Source: Acholeplasmataceae bacterium (GTDB lineage Bacteria; Bacillota_I; Bacilli_A; Acholeplasmatales; Acholeplasmataceae). From it: a stretch of DNA of 43,107 nucleotides. The translations under genes were made by a program, and so were the position numbers. Shown one piece after another: positions 15,823 through 24,004 of this stretch. Position 1 is the stretch's first letter. Every line of letters starts with the position of its first letter. Where the stretch lies: assembly GCA_028690555.1 (NCBI GenBank), contig JAQVBA010000003.1, forward strand, positions 1 through 43,107, read 5' to 3'. The notes below the pieces were generated by a model. It did not search any database. It was not told the origin of the DNA and saw only the letters and a list, made by a program, of their open reading frames with translations.

Positions 15823-16430
15823 AGTCTCGCCTGTATTTCATGTAAGATTTGATTTTGAATATCTTCGATTGGTTGATCACCATCAATTTTGATGATTCGA
15901 TTAGGATATCTTTGACAAACCTCAAGATAACCCAATCTCACTTGATGATGAAAATCTTTAGTTTCTTGATCAAGTCTGTCATATTTTTCGCGATTTTCGA
16001 TGCGTTTCATACCAACTTGTGGATCTAAATCAATGTAAAATGTCAAATCCGGTAAATGTTTTACAGCGTAGGCGTTGATATTTAATACAAAATCAAATCC
16101 AAGATTTCTTGCGTAAGCTTGATATGCAAGCGAACTATCTAAAAAGCGATCACACAAAACAATTTTATGTGCTTTTATGGCTGGAAGTATAATTTCATCT
16201 AAATGTTGTGCTCTTGAAGCAGCAAGTAATAAGGCTTCCGTAATCGGAGTAACCCCTTCATATTTAGGATTTAAAATGACATCACGGATTGCTTCTGCAA
16301 TCATGCTTCCACCAGGTTCACGTGTTGTGATTACTTCGTGGTTCTTTCTTAGAACTTCTGCAATTTTTGCCATTAAAGTTGTTTTCCCAGTTCCTTCGCC
16401 ACCTTCAAATGTGATGAACATCTTTTTCAC
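15819..16430 (-). CDS. tmk: Thymidylate kinase
   Basis: 203 residues, full length. P-loop FEGGEGTGKTT at residues 8-18, the DRX motif in LCDRFLDSSLAYQ, and REPGGSMIAEAIRD, which carries the substrate-binding Arg. It phosphorylates dTMP to dTDP. Its stop overlaps holB; it starts 16 bases after truA with SD GAGGTG. A complete, ordinary gene. Confidence 0.97.
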   Translation of the reverse strand: MKKMFITFEGGEGTGKTTLMAKIAEVLRKNHEVITTREPGGSMIAEAIRDVILNPKYEGVTPITEALLLAASRAQHLDEIILPAIKAHKIVLCDRFLDSSLAYQAYARNLGFDFVLNINAYAVKHLPDLTFYIDLDPQVGMKRIENREKYDRLDQETKDFHHQVRLGYLEVCQRYPNRIIKIDGDQPIEDIQNQILHEIQARL

Positions 16431-16446
16431 CTCTTTTTATTCACTA

Positions 16447-17169
16447 TTAATAATTTATTTTAACTAAAAATAATCCTTTTGCTTCTGCAGTTTTACCTGC
16501 AAGTTTACGATTCTGTGTTTCTAAAATTTCTTTTATGATTGAGACATCTAATCGGTTTAATCCAATTTCAATCAAAGTCCCCATCATCGATCTCACCATA
16601 TATTTTAAAAAACTATTTCCGTGAAAAATAAATGTGTAATGTGTTTTTGTTTCCTTTAATGTAATCTCATGGATTGTCTTCATAGTGGGTTTGCCCTTAA
16701 CATATTGACAAAAGCCTTTGAAATCATGGGTTCCTTCTAAATCTTTCAAAGCAATTTTCATCCGCTCAATATCCATATTTTTAATATACACTTCATATCT
16801 TGCAGTAAATGGTGTTGAGGGTTGTTTAGCAATGACGTATTTATAAACTTTAGATTTTGCACTATGCCGTGCATGAAAATTATGTGCCACTTGTTTAACT
16901 TTTAAAATGCGAATATCTGACGGCAATCGATCATTTAAAGCCCTTACCCAAGTTTGAGGGTCGATATCTAATGGACTATCAAAATGAAAAGTTTGTCCTA
17001 GAGCATGGACGCCTTTATCTGTGCGCCCTGCACTATGAATTTGGATTTCCGTTTGTGTCATTAATCGAAAAGCTTTTTCGATAATATTTTGAATTCCAAT
17101 ACCATTAATTTGTCGTTGAAATCCATTATAATTCAAGCCGTCGTAGGCAACAGTTGCTAAATATCTCAT
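16447..17169 (-). CDS. truA: tRNA pseudouridine(38-40) synthase TruA
   Basis: 240 residues. AYDGLNYNGFQRQ at the N terminus and the catalytic AGRTDKGVHALGQ with the essential Asp identify TruA. DIRILKVKQVAHNFHARHSAKSK and the C-terminal FLKYMVRSMMGTLIEIG are also conserved. It modifies uridines 38-40 of many tRNAs. It follows ecfT by one base. In many relatives truA is followed by rplM-rpsI; here it is joined to tmk. Confidence 0.97.
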   Translation of the reverse strand: MRYLATVAYDGLNYNGFQRQINGIGIQNIIEKAFRLMTQTEIQIHSAGRTDKGVHALGQTFHFDSPLDIDPQTWVRALNDRLPSDIRILKVKQVAHNFHARHSAKSKVYKYVIAKQPSTPFTARYEVYIKNMDIERMKIALKDLEGTHDFKGFCQYVKGKPTMKTIHEITLKETKTHYTFIFHGNSFLKYMVRSMMGTLIEIGLNRLDVSIIKEILETQNRKLAGKTAEAKGLFLVKINY

Positions 17170-17170
17170 A

Positions 17171-18148
17171 TTAAATCGTTTTAACTACGATGATAATCGC
17201 TAAAATAACAAATGATATAAATAATGTCGCTAAATCAGAAAATCCAATACGATATTCATCGATTTTTGTACGCTTAGCTCCAATGACATATCCTCTTACT
17301 TCCATAGCATTCCCCAAATCTTCTGCGCGTTTAAATGAAATGACAAACACCGGAATCAATAAAGAAATGATTTGAACTACTTTTTCTTTAAATTTGCTTT
17401 CTTTAAAATCAACACCTCTAGAAGCTTGAGCTTTCATGATTTTTTCAGTTTCTCCAAGTAGTGTAGGAATATATCTTAATGTTAAGGATAACATCATTGC
17501 CATGACATCTACTGGAACTTTAATGACTTTTAACGGTCTAAGTAGTGCTTCAATGGCAAAATTCAAATCCGTAGTCATGGTCGTAAAAGTTAATAAAGAT
17601 GTCATTATGATCACATTAGTTATTCTCACAAAAATAAATAAAGCTCTCATTAGACCATCCGTATGTATATCTAATGTATATGAAGTAAATGGAACATAAG
17701 GTAGATAAGCTTGTAACACAAACACCATCAAAACAGCAGCAAAGAAATATATGATTTTAAATCGAACATACTTTTTTGACCATTGATAAAAAACAATGAA
17801 TATGATAATTCCAAGTACAGATGTAAGTGAGATGTACATAGGGATTGAAGCTAAGATATCTCCAGTTTTTACATAAAAGACTTGAATCACAAATGTGAAT
17901 GTCAATAAAAAGACAATCGGTTTAAGTCCATTAAGAACTTTTCGAATGGGGATGCCTGTTGAATATGTGAGTGCCATCACACCTAAAAAGATTACTCCCA
18001 TGGATACGAGCGGGATTAATTCATGTGATATCGGTATAAAGAAGGTAGCAACCAATAATACAACCAGACTTAATAGTTTAATTCTCGGATCCAATTTATG
18101 GAGCCAAGAATCACCAGGAATATATTGGCCAATCGTAATATTATTCAT
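17171..18148 (-). CDS. ecfT: ECF transporter transmembrane subunit EcfT
   Basis: 325 residues, longer than the roughly 265 usual for EcfT. SWLHKLDPRIKLL is the typical N terminus. Two coupling-helix motifs are visible, QASRGVDFKESKF and AMEVRGYVIG, equivalent to the Ala-Arg-Gly motifs that contact the two ATPases. About 60 extra residues with two hydrophobic stretches (roughly 98-155) lie between the early membrane segments. EcfT scaffolds the energy-coupling module shared by vitamin-binding S components, none of which is in this window. It overlaps ecfA2 by eight bases. Confidence 0.94.
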   Translation of the reverse strand: MNNITIGQYIPGDSWLHKLDPRIKLLSLVVLLVATFFIPISHELIPLVSMGVIFLGVMALTYSTGIPIRKVLNGLKPIVFLLTFTFVIQVFYVKTGDILASIPMYISLTSVLGIIIFIVFYQWSKKYVRFKIIYFFAAVLMVFVLQAYLPYVPFTSYTLDIHTDGLMRALFIFVRITNVIIMTSLLTFTTMTTDLNFAIEALLRPLKVIKVPVDVMAMMLSLTLRYIPTLLGETEKIMKAQASRGVDFKESKFKEKVVQIISLLIPVFVISFKRAEDLGNAMEVRGYVIGAKRTKIDEYRIGFSDLATLFISFVILAIIIVVKTI

Positions 18149-18989
18149 GGTTAACCTCCTTCAAATATTCAAGGAGACTTGTAAAATCGTATTTAGGAAC
18201 AAAAGGCAATCCGATGGTTTCTTCGAGGTGTTTTAATATTTTTAGAGGTGTCGGATAGTCTAAATGGTATGAATTAAAATCTGGATGAGCAAATAAATCC
18301 TCTTTTTTACCATCAAAAACAATTTTCCCTTCACTTAAAACTATGATGCGTTTTGCATACTCTGAAACTAAATCCATATCATGGGTGATTAATATAATGG
18401 TTTTATCTTCTTTTTCGTGAATTTCTCTAAAAATTTCCATGAGGTCTGTGCGCCCTTTTGGATCAAGACCTCTGGTTGGTTCATCCAAAACGAGAATTTC
18501 AGGTTCCATAGCTAATATTCCCGCAACTGCAACTCTTCGCATTTGACCACCACTGATTCTAAATGGGGACTGTTCGTATAAAGATTCATCAATTCCAACA
18601 ATTGAAGCAGCTTTTTTCGCGCTTTCTAGTGCGTGTTCTGAGGTTTCTTTAAAGTTTTTAGGACCAAACATGATATCTTTAATAATCGTTTCTTCAAACA
18701 ATTGATACTCGGGAAACTGAAAGACAAGACCAACTTTTTGTCGCAAATAATTGATCTTTTCGCTCTTCTTCGGTGGAAGTTGTTGACCAAAAACAATGAC
18801 GTTTCCTTCATTAGGAAGTAAAAGAGCATTCATATGTTGAACGAGTGTTGATTTCCCGGATCCTGTATGACCTACAATTGCTATAAACTCACCTTTAGAT
18901 TCGATGTTTAAATTAATATTTTTTATGGCATCATAACTTTTTTTGAAGCCTTTATAGGCATAGCCTACATTTTTGAATTGTATGCCCAT
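18141..18989 (-). CDS. ecfA2: ECF transporter ATP-binding subunit EcfA2
   Basis: 282 residues. Walker A VGHTGSGKST, Q-loop VFQFPEYQLFEETI, ABC signature ISGGQMRRVAVAG, Walker B ILVLDEPTRGLDP and switch His in ILITHDMD are all intact. The FPEYQLFE Q-loop and the C-terminal extension with FVPKYDFTSLLEYLKEV are typical of the second ECF ATPase. GGAGG three bases before the GC-rich start region supports ATG 18989, which overlaps ecfA1 by 25 bases. Works as a heterodimer with EcfA1 under EcfT. Confidence 0.96.
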   Translation of the reverse strand: MGIQFKNVGYAYKGFKKSYDAIKNINLNIESKGEFIAIVGHTGSGKSTLVQHMNALLLPNEGNVIVFGQQLPPKKSEKINYLRQKVGLVFQFPEYQLFEETIIKDIMFGPKNFKETSEHALESAKKAASIVGIDESLYEQSPFRISGGQMRRVAVAGILAMEPEILVLDEPTRGLDPKGRTDLMEIFREIHEKEDKTIILITHDMDLVSEYAKRIIVLSEGKIVFDGKKEDLFAHPDFNSYHLDYPTPLKILKHLEETIGLPFVPKYDFTSLLEYLKEVNHE

Positions 18990-19768
18990 AGCGCCTCCAA
19001 AAGTTTTTTATCTTCAGGTTTTTGTCGTACTAATTCATTGAATATTGCAAGTTCAAATGGTAACTCTAGATGCGAAGATTTAAGAAGATCTTCCTCTTTA
19101 AAGACATCTTTGGGTAATCCTTCTAATATGACTTTTCCGTCTTTTAAGACGATTAAATGATCGCTTTGTGCAGCAAATGAAAGATCATGCGTAATCGTAA
19201 TAATCGTTTTGTTTAAATGTTTATTTAAATGTTTAATCAATTCAATAATTTCTAATGTTCCTTCGGGATCTAACATAGAGGTTGCTTCATCCAAAATTAA
19301 TATATCTTGTTCCATTGCTAGGGCACCGGCGATTGCTACTCTTTGTTTTTGACCACCAGACAGTTGATGTGGTTCTTTGTCTAAAAAATCTTCCATGTTC
19401 ACTAATTTTGCATATTGCATAATCTTTTGTTTCATTTCATCATGTGGTATGCATTGATTTTCTAAACCAAAAGCGATGTCATGTTTAACGGTGACACCTA
19501 CAAATTGATTATCTGGATTTTGAAACACTATACCAATCTTTTTTCTGATTTTTGATAAGTTTTCTTCATTAAGCACTAATCCATCAATTGTTATTGAACC
19601 TTTAGATGGAGATAGTAAACCTACCATAAGCTTTGATAAGGTTGATTTACCAGAACCATTATGGCCTAATATCGACGTCCAAGACCCTTTATCTATGTCT
19701 AAAGATACTTCAGATAAAGCATCATCACGTCTGTTATATGAAAAGCTAACGCCTTCTATTTTTATCAT
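18965..19768 (-). CDS. ecfA1: ECF transporter ATP-binding subunit EcfA1
   Basis: 267 residues. Walker A LGHNGSGKST, Q-loop VFQNPDNQFVGVTV, signature LSGGQKQRVAIAG, Walker B ILILDEATSMLDP and ITITHDLSFA are intact; the FQNPDNQFVG loop is diagnostic of EcfA1. SD AGGTG before ATG 19768. It powers uptake of vitamins or metals through the shared ECF module. First gene of a long operon running to rsmI. Confidence 0.96.
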   Translation of the reverse strand: MIKIEGVSFSYNRRDDALSEVSLDIDKGSWTSILGHNGSGKSTLSKLMVGLLSPSKGSITIDGLVLNEENLSKIRKKIGIVFQNPDNQFVGVTVKHDIAFGLENQCIPHDEMKQKIMQYAKLVNMEDFLDKEPHQLSGGQKQRVAIAGALAMEQDILILDEATSMLDPEGTLEIIELIKHLNKHLNKTIITITHDLSFAAQSDHLIVLKDGKVILEGLPKDVFKEEDLLKSSHLELPFELAIFNELVRQKPEDKKLLEALWAYNSKM

Positions 19769-19795
19769 GAGTTCACCTACATTTCGTACCTTAGT

Positions 19796-19804
19796 ATTAT
19801 ATCA
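19796..19804 (-). promoter_or_regulatory. Extended -10 promoter of the ecfA1-rsmI operon
   Basis: Minus strand TGATATAAT (extended -10). No good -35 is visible 16-18 bases upstream, as is common for extended -10 promoters. Confidence 0.6.
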
Positions 19805-19948
19805 TGTAAAGGCTTATTTTATAAAGTGATACAGCGTTAAATCCAAAAAACTCCTTAAAAAGTATTAACAAAGTTAAATGAATTGATTTAAACGCATATC
19901 TCAAATTTTAAAGTGGGTAAATAAGTGGCTTTTTGTAAGTAAATTATT

Positions 19949-19954
19949 TATAAT
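19949..19954 (+). promoter_or_regulatory. Candidate -10 of trxA-trxB
   Basis: TATAAT 31 bases before the trxA start, with only a poor -35. The 217-base divergent gap to ecfA1 is otherwise AT-rich and shows no strong hairpin or operator. Confidence 0.4.
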
Positions 19955-19985
19955 AACTATAGCATTCAAAATTAGGAGAGATAAA

Positions 19986-20297
19986 ATGGTCATTCATTTA
20001 ACAAAAGAAAATTTTAAAAATATCGTATTAGACACTGATAAACCCGTATTAGTTGAATTTTGGGCAACCTGGTGTTCCCCTTGTCAACGCTTAGCACCAA
20101 TTTTGGAAGACTTAGCTACTGCTGTTCATCCTCATGGTGTTGTCGCAAAACTCGATGTTGATGATCAATATGAAATCGCTGATGAATTTGGCATTATGAA
20201 TATTCCAACCATTATGTTATTCAAAGATGGAAAAATTGAAGATTCTATGCTAGGCATCCATTCGAAAGACACATTAAAATCATTCATGGGACTATGA
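19986..20297 (+). CDS. trxA: Thioredoxin
   Basis: 103 residues, full-length thioredoxin fold. The active site is VEFWATWCSPCQRLAP, a CSPC version of the usual CGPC. VAKLDVDDQYEIADEFGIMNIPTIMLFKDG with the cis-Pro (IPT) follows. Reduces protein disulfides in the cytoplasm. SD TAGGAGAG before ATG. Its TGA overlaps the ATG of the downstream reductase (ATGA), so the two are co-translated, implying that they are partners. Confidence 0.95.
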   Translation: MVIHLTKENFKNIVLDTDKPVLVEFWATWCSPCQRLAPILEDLATAVHPHGVVAKLDVDDQYEIADEFGIMNIPTIMLFKDGKIEDSMLGIHSKDTLKSFMGL

Positions 20298-21163
20298 ACC
20301 AAGTTATTATTATTGGAAAAGGTCCTGCAGGGATATCTGCAGCAATTTACTTAAAACGAGCTGGAATCGATCCAATCGTCATCGGAAAAGATTTGGGTGC
20401 ATTAGGTGATTATAAAAGCACCATAGAAAATTACTATGGTTTTGATCAACCCATTGATGGAAAAAAATTAATCGAAGATGGTATCAAACAAGCATCTTTT
20501 CTTGGTATTCAAATAATAGATGAAACGGTGATTTCAATTAAAGATAACATCGATCATTTTTCTGTCATTACTAAAACAAGTAATTTGCAATCAGAAACAG
20601 TATTGCTTGCAACCGGAAAAACGAGAGAAAATCTTTCGATCCCTGGCTATCGAAAATTTAAAGGAAAAGGCATTTCGATGTGTGCTACTTGTGATGGCTA
20701 TTTTTATCGAAAGAAAAAAATTGGCATTGTGGGTTGTGGCCATTACATGAAGCATGAACTTGAATACTTAAGTCGTATGACAAAAGATATCACAGTATTT
20801 ACTCACGGGAATGAACTCGATGAGGATTTAGGATTTCCAATCATTAAAGAACCCATTCTTGAATTTGGTGGTATCGATAAAATTTCTTATGTGAAAACAA
20901 AAAATGGTACTCATGAAGTTGATGGGTTATTCATCGCCTTAGGAGCACCAAGTTCTATAGAATTTGCAAATCAACTTGGTTTGATCGTTGAAAAAGGAAA
21001 CTTGATAATCAATCAAGAATACCAAACAAATGTTCCTGGAATATTCGCTGCTGGAGACATAACGGGTGGGAAACTTCAAATCGCAAAAGCGGTTTACGAT
21101 GGTATGGAAGTTGCTGATTATATTTATAAATATTTAAAATTTAAAAAGACGAAAACGGCCTAA
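20294..21163 (+). CDS. trxB: Thioredoxin reductase-like flavoprotein with altered NADPH site
   Basis: 289 residues, about 20-25 shorter than usual TrxB. FAD-binding GKGPAGISAAIYL at residues 8-20, redox pair in SMCATCDGYFY (Cys 130 and 133), and the second FAD motif GIFAAGDITGG near the end are intact. The NADPH-binding GGGxxA motif is replaced by VGCGHYMKHELEYL, and the following HRRxxxR motif is missing (VFTHGNELDED). This pattern resembles the ferredoxin-dependent flavin thioredoxin reductases (FFTR) described in clostridia, so the electron donor may not be NADPH. Coupled to trxA. Its stop lies within its own terminator hairpin. Confidence 0.88.
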   Translation: MNQVIIIGKGPAGISAAIYLKRAGIDPIVIGKDLGALGDYKSTIENYYGFDQPIDGKKLIEDGIKQASFLGIQIIDETVISIKDNIDHFSVITKTSNLQSETVLLATGKTRENLSIPGYRKFKGKGISMCATCDGYFYRKKKIGIVGCGHYMKHELEYLSRMTKDITVFTHGNELDEDLGFPIIKEPILEFGGIDKISYVKTKNGTHEVDGLFIALGAPSSIEFANQLGLIVEKGNLIINQEYQTNVPGIFAAGDITGGKLQIAKAVYDGMEVADYIYKYLKFKKTKTA

Positions 21164-21177
21164 ATAGGCCGTTTTTT
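21152..21177 (+). terminator. Terminator of trxA-trxB, convergent with the peptidase gene
   Basis: AAAACGGCC, loop TAAATA, GGCCGTTTT then TT. It includes the trxB stop codon and ends at the stop of the convergent peptidase gene; A/T tracts on both sides suggest it serves both strands. Confidence 0.88.
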
Positions 21178-22867
21178 ATAGTTTTGAATCATCAACTGAA
21201 TCGAGATATGCTCGAATTGGTTTCACAATTTCTTTAACAGTTCCCTTAACGAATGGGTTCTTCAGATTTGCAGATTTTAATAATCCTAAGAAACTCTTTG
21301 ATCCTCCAAGTTTACATAAAGCTAAGTAGCTATCCAATGCTTCTTTTCTATTGGCTTGATGCTTAATCCAATATTGGAATGCACAAACTTGAGCGAGTGT
21401 GTAATCAATATAATAGAATGGAGAGGCAAATATATGACCTTGTCTAAACCAGTAAGTTCCTTTTTCCATAAATAGATCATCACCATAATCTTTAAATGGA
21501 AGATATTTCTTTTCTAGTTTTCGCCATAACGCTTTTCTTTCATCAGGTGTTAACTTTGGATTTTCATATACGCCATGTTGGAATTCATCCACTAATACAC
21601 CATATGGCAAGAATGATATAGCTCCAGCTAAATGATTAAATTTATATTTAGCGGTATCTTCTAGAAAGAAATTATCAATCCAAGGCCAAGCTAAGAATTC
21701 CATACTCATTGAATGAATTTCTGCAGCTTCCATGGTTGGCCAACGATATTCTGGTAACAAATTTCTACTGGAGAATACTTGAAAAGCATGTCCTGCTTCA
21801 TGAGTTAATACATCGACATCGTGTGATGTACCATTAAAATTCGCGAAAATAAATGGTGCATTATAATCTGGTAAGAATGTGCAATAACCGCCACCTTGTT
21901 TACCTGGTTTGCTATCTAAATCAAGTAATTCATGCTCTAACATAAATTCAAAGAATTCATGGGTTGCTGGAGACATCTCTTGATACATTTTACGTGCGCG
22001 CTCCACTTGCCATGCCCGATCTCCCTTTGGTGTTGGGTTACCAGATAAGAAAGATAACGCTAAATCATATGATTTTGGATGTTCAATGTGAAGGCGTTTC
22101 GCTTTTCTTTCGGTCAGTTCATTGACAAGAGGTACGATATCTTCAAAGATTTGATCGCGATAATTCTTAACATCTTTAGCATTATAATCAGTACGTCCAA
22201 AACGATCATAACCCATTTGAACAAAGTTTTCATAACCTAATTTTTTAGCCATACGATCTCTAAGTTTTACCATATCATCATAGATACGATCAAACTTTTC
22301 TTCGTTGTCAGCAAAGAATTTAGACACAACAAGTTGTGCACGATGTCTTGTTTCACGATCTTTATGTGTCACAAATGGTGCCATTTGGCTTAAATTATAA
22401 GTCCCACCATCAAATTCGATTTTTGCAGAAGCAACCAATTTTCCATATTCGGTAGATAATTTGTTTTCTTGTTGTAAGTCTTCAATGATTTCAGGTTTAA
22501 AGACTTTCAATGATAATTCAGCACGTTCAAAAAGAAGCGAACCTAATTCTTCTTCTAATGTTTTACGATGCTTTGATTTCAAGAGTTTTTCAGTAAACAT
22601 TTGTTCATACTGACGTAAGTATGGCATGTTTTCATCAAAAAACTCTTGCTCTTTTTCGTAGAATTCATCCGTTGTATTGATTGAATTACGAATACCTACA
22701 AGTTGAGCTTGTGTTCCAAGTGAATCATTTAGCTTAAAATAGGCGTGAATTGCTTCTAACTCTTCTTCAAATGTTTTATTTGATCCTACGATTTCAAGCA
22801 ATTTTTCTAATTCTTGCTTTACGGCATCAAGATTTGGCCGTTCATACTTAAATTCTGAAAATTTCAT
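21176..22867 (-). CDS. M3-family oligoendopeptidase
   Basis: 563 residues. The zinc-binding HExxH is in DVDVLTHEAGHAFQVFSS, with the third ligand expected in EAAEIHSMSMEF. YCTFLPDYNAPFIFANFNGT and YYIDYTLAQVCAFQYW are typical of the short PepF-like group often labelled 'M3 family, not pepF'. Cytoplasmic; degrades short peptides. Monocistronic with its own promoter. The start ATG 22867 gives the usual MKFSEFKYERP N terminus. No signal peptide. Confidence 0.95.
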   Translation of the reverse strand: MKFSEFKYERPNLDAVKQELEKLLEIVGSNKTFEEELEAIHAYFKLNDSLGTQAQLVGIRNSINTTDEFYEKEQEFFDENMPYLRQYEQMFTEKLLKSKHRKTLEEELGSLLFERAELSLKVFKPEIIEDLQQENKLSTEYGKLVASAKIEFDGGTYNLSQMAPFVTHKDRETRHRAQLVVSKFFADNEEKFDRIYDDMVKLRDRMAKKLGYENFVQMGYDRFGRTDYNAKDVKNYRDQIFEDIVPLVNELTERKAKRLHIEHPKSYDLALSFLSGNPTPKGDRAWQVERARKMYQEMSPATHEFFEFMLEHELLDLDSKPGKQGGGYCTFLPDYNAPFIFANFNGTSHDVDVLTHEAGHAFQVFSSRNLLPEYRWPTMEAAEIHSMSMEFLAWPWIDNFFLEDTAKYKFNHLAGAISFLPYGVLVDEFQHGVYENPKLTPDERKALWRKLEKKYLPFKDYGDDLFMEKGTYWFRQGHIFASPFYYIDYTLAQVCAFQYWIKHQANRKEALDSYLALCKLGGSKSFLGLLKSANLKNPFVKGTVKEIVKPIRAYLDSVDDSKL

Positions 22868-22894
22868 CTGATATACCTGCTTTCTCTTAGTGTT

Positions 22895-22924
22895 ATTATA
22901 CTATGTTTACCCGTGAAATAACAA
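22895..22924 (-). promoter_or_regulatory. Promoter of the oligoendopeptidase gene
   Basis: Minus strand TTGTTA, 18 bases, TATAAT, 28 bases before the start codon. Confidence 0.6.
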
Positions 22925-22957
22925 CCTTCTATATACCTCAAATCAGCATAGAACCTC

Positions 22958-22986
22958 TTAAATTAAAAATTTAATTGTGATATAAT
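22958..22986 (+). promoter_or_regulatory. Promoter of the DUF975-type gene
   Basis: TTAAAT, 17 bases, TATAAT with TG one base ahead (TGATATAAT). Confidence 0.6.
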
Positions 22987-23010
22987 AAGTGCGTATCAAG
23001 GAGGCATATA

Positions 23011-23604
23011 ATGAATTATAGAGAAATGAAAGATCGTGCAAAAGCACAATTAAAAGTAAGATATTGGTATGTTTTTCTCCTTACATTAATCGTAGGAATT
23101 ATTTCAGGAGCAAGTATACCTTTGATTATCGGTTTATTAATTATGGGTCCTTTGACCGTTGGATTATCCTATGCATTAATCCACGTGGTCGAAAATCCAA
23201 ATGGTAGTGATAATTATGAACTATTGTTTGAAGGTTTTAAACAAAGTTTTGTCACATCCTTCTTAGCAATTTTATTGGTTCGCTTATTTACATTTCTTTG
23301 GTCACTCTTATTTGTAATTCCAGGAATTATTAAAGGACTTTCTTATAGCATGACAAGTTTTATTATCGCTGAAAACCCAATGATAGATCCAATGGATGCA
23401 ATTGCGAAAAGCCAAGAGCTGATGCGAGGACATAAATTTGAACTATTTATGCTTCATCTAAGTTTTATTGGATGGTATTTGCTTGGAATCATTACATTTG
23501 GAATCGGATTATTCTTTATTATCCCTTACGTTCAAACAGCCATTGCAAATTTCTATGTAGAACTACGTGGTAAAAAAATAATTGATGCATTGATTGAAGA
23601 ATAA
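23011..23604 (+). CDS. DUF975-family integral membrane protein, function unknown
   Basis: 197 residues. The N terminus YREMKDRAKAQLKVRYWYVFLL and SFIIAENPMIDPMDAIAKSQELMRGHKFELFML in the middle are the typical DUF975 blocks. About four or five membrane segments; no catalytic motif. SD AAGGAGG supports the ATG. The gene stands alone between its promoter and a bidirectional terminator shared with the end of the ribosomal operon. Function is not known for the family. Confidence 0.82.
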   Translation: MNYREMKDRAKAQLKVRYWYVFLLTLIVGIISGASIPLIIGLLIMGPLTVGLSYALIHVVENPNGSDNYELLFEGFKQSFVTSFLAILLVRLFTFLWSLLFVIPGIIKGLSYSMTSFIIAENPMIDPMDAIAKSQELMRGHKFELFMLHLSFIGWYLLGIITFGIGLFFIIPYVQTAIANFYVELRGKKIIDALIEE

Positions 23605-23607
23605 TGA

Positions 23608-23642
23608 TAAAAAAACAAGCCAAGCTGGCTTGTTTTATTTTT
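23608..23642. terminator. Bidirectional terminator: DUF975 gene / end of ribosomal operon
   Basis: Eleven-base-pair stem AAAACAAGCCA/TGGCTTGTTTT (23612-23636) with loop AGC, followed by ATTTTTAATT on the plus side and TTTTTTT on the minus side. It closes both the DUF975 gene and the long rpsJ-rplQ operon. Confidence 0.9.
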
Positions 23643-23644
23643 AA

Positions 23645-24001
23645 TTAAACAAATTCGATAATTGCCATTGGCGCAGCATCGCCACGTCTTGGCACAGTTT
23701 TGATAATACGTGTATATCCGCCTTCGCGATCTTTATAGCGTGGTCCAAGTTCAGAAAAGAGTTTTTGAAGGGCAGTTTGTCCTTCTTTTACTTCCTCAAA
23801 TCGAACGGTTTCAGCTGCAAGTCTACGTGCACTAAGTGAACCGTCTTTTGCAAGTGTAACCATGCGTTCTGCAATTTTTCTAAGTTCCTTAGCTTTTGCT
23901 TCCGTAGTGACAATACGTTCGTTGATAATAATATCTGTTACGAGGTCACGAAAGAGCGCTTTTCTTTGATCGCTTGTGCGTCTAAGTCTACTATAAGCCA
24001 T
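23645..24001 (-). CDS. rplQ: 50S ribosomal protein L17
   Basis: 118 residues, standard bacterial length. [35 protein letters not shown] and [14 protein letters not shown] are conserved L17 blocks. Last gene of the S10-spc-alpha supercluster, 3 bases after rpoA, followed by the shared terminator. In many Bacillota ecfA1 follows here; in this genome that cluster is separated by the peptidase and redox genes. Confidence 0.98.
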   Translation of the reverse strand: MAYSRLRRTSDQRKALFRDLVTDIIINERIVTTEAKAKELRKIAERMVTLAKDGSLSARRLAAETVRFEEVKEGQTALQKLFSELGPRYKDREGGYTRIIKTVPRRGDAAPMAIIEFV

Positions 24002-24004
24002 GAT

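Noticed and set aside
19769-19985. Possible operator or small RNA in the ecfA1-trxA divergent gap
   Set aside because: AT-rich with only short imperfect repeats; no stable hairpin, T tract or coding frame.
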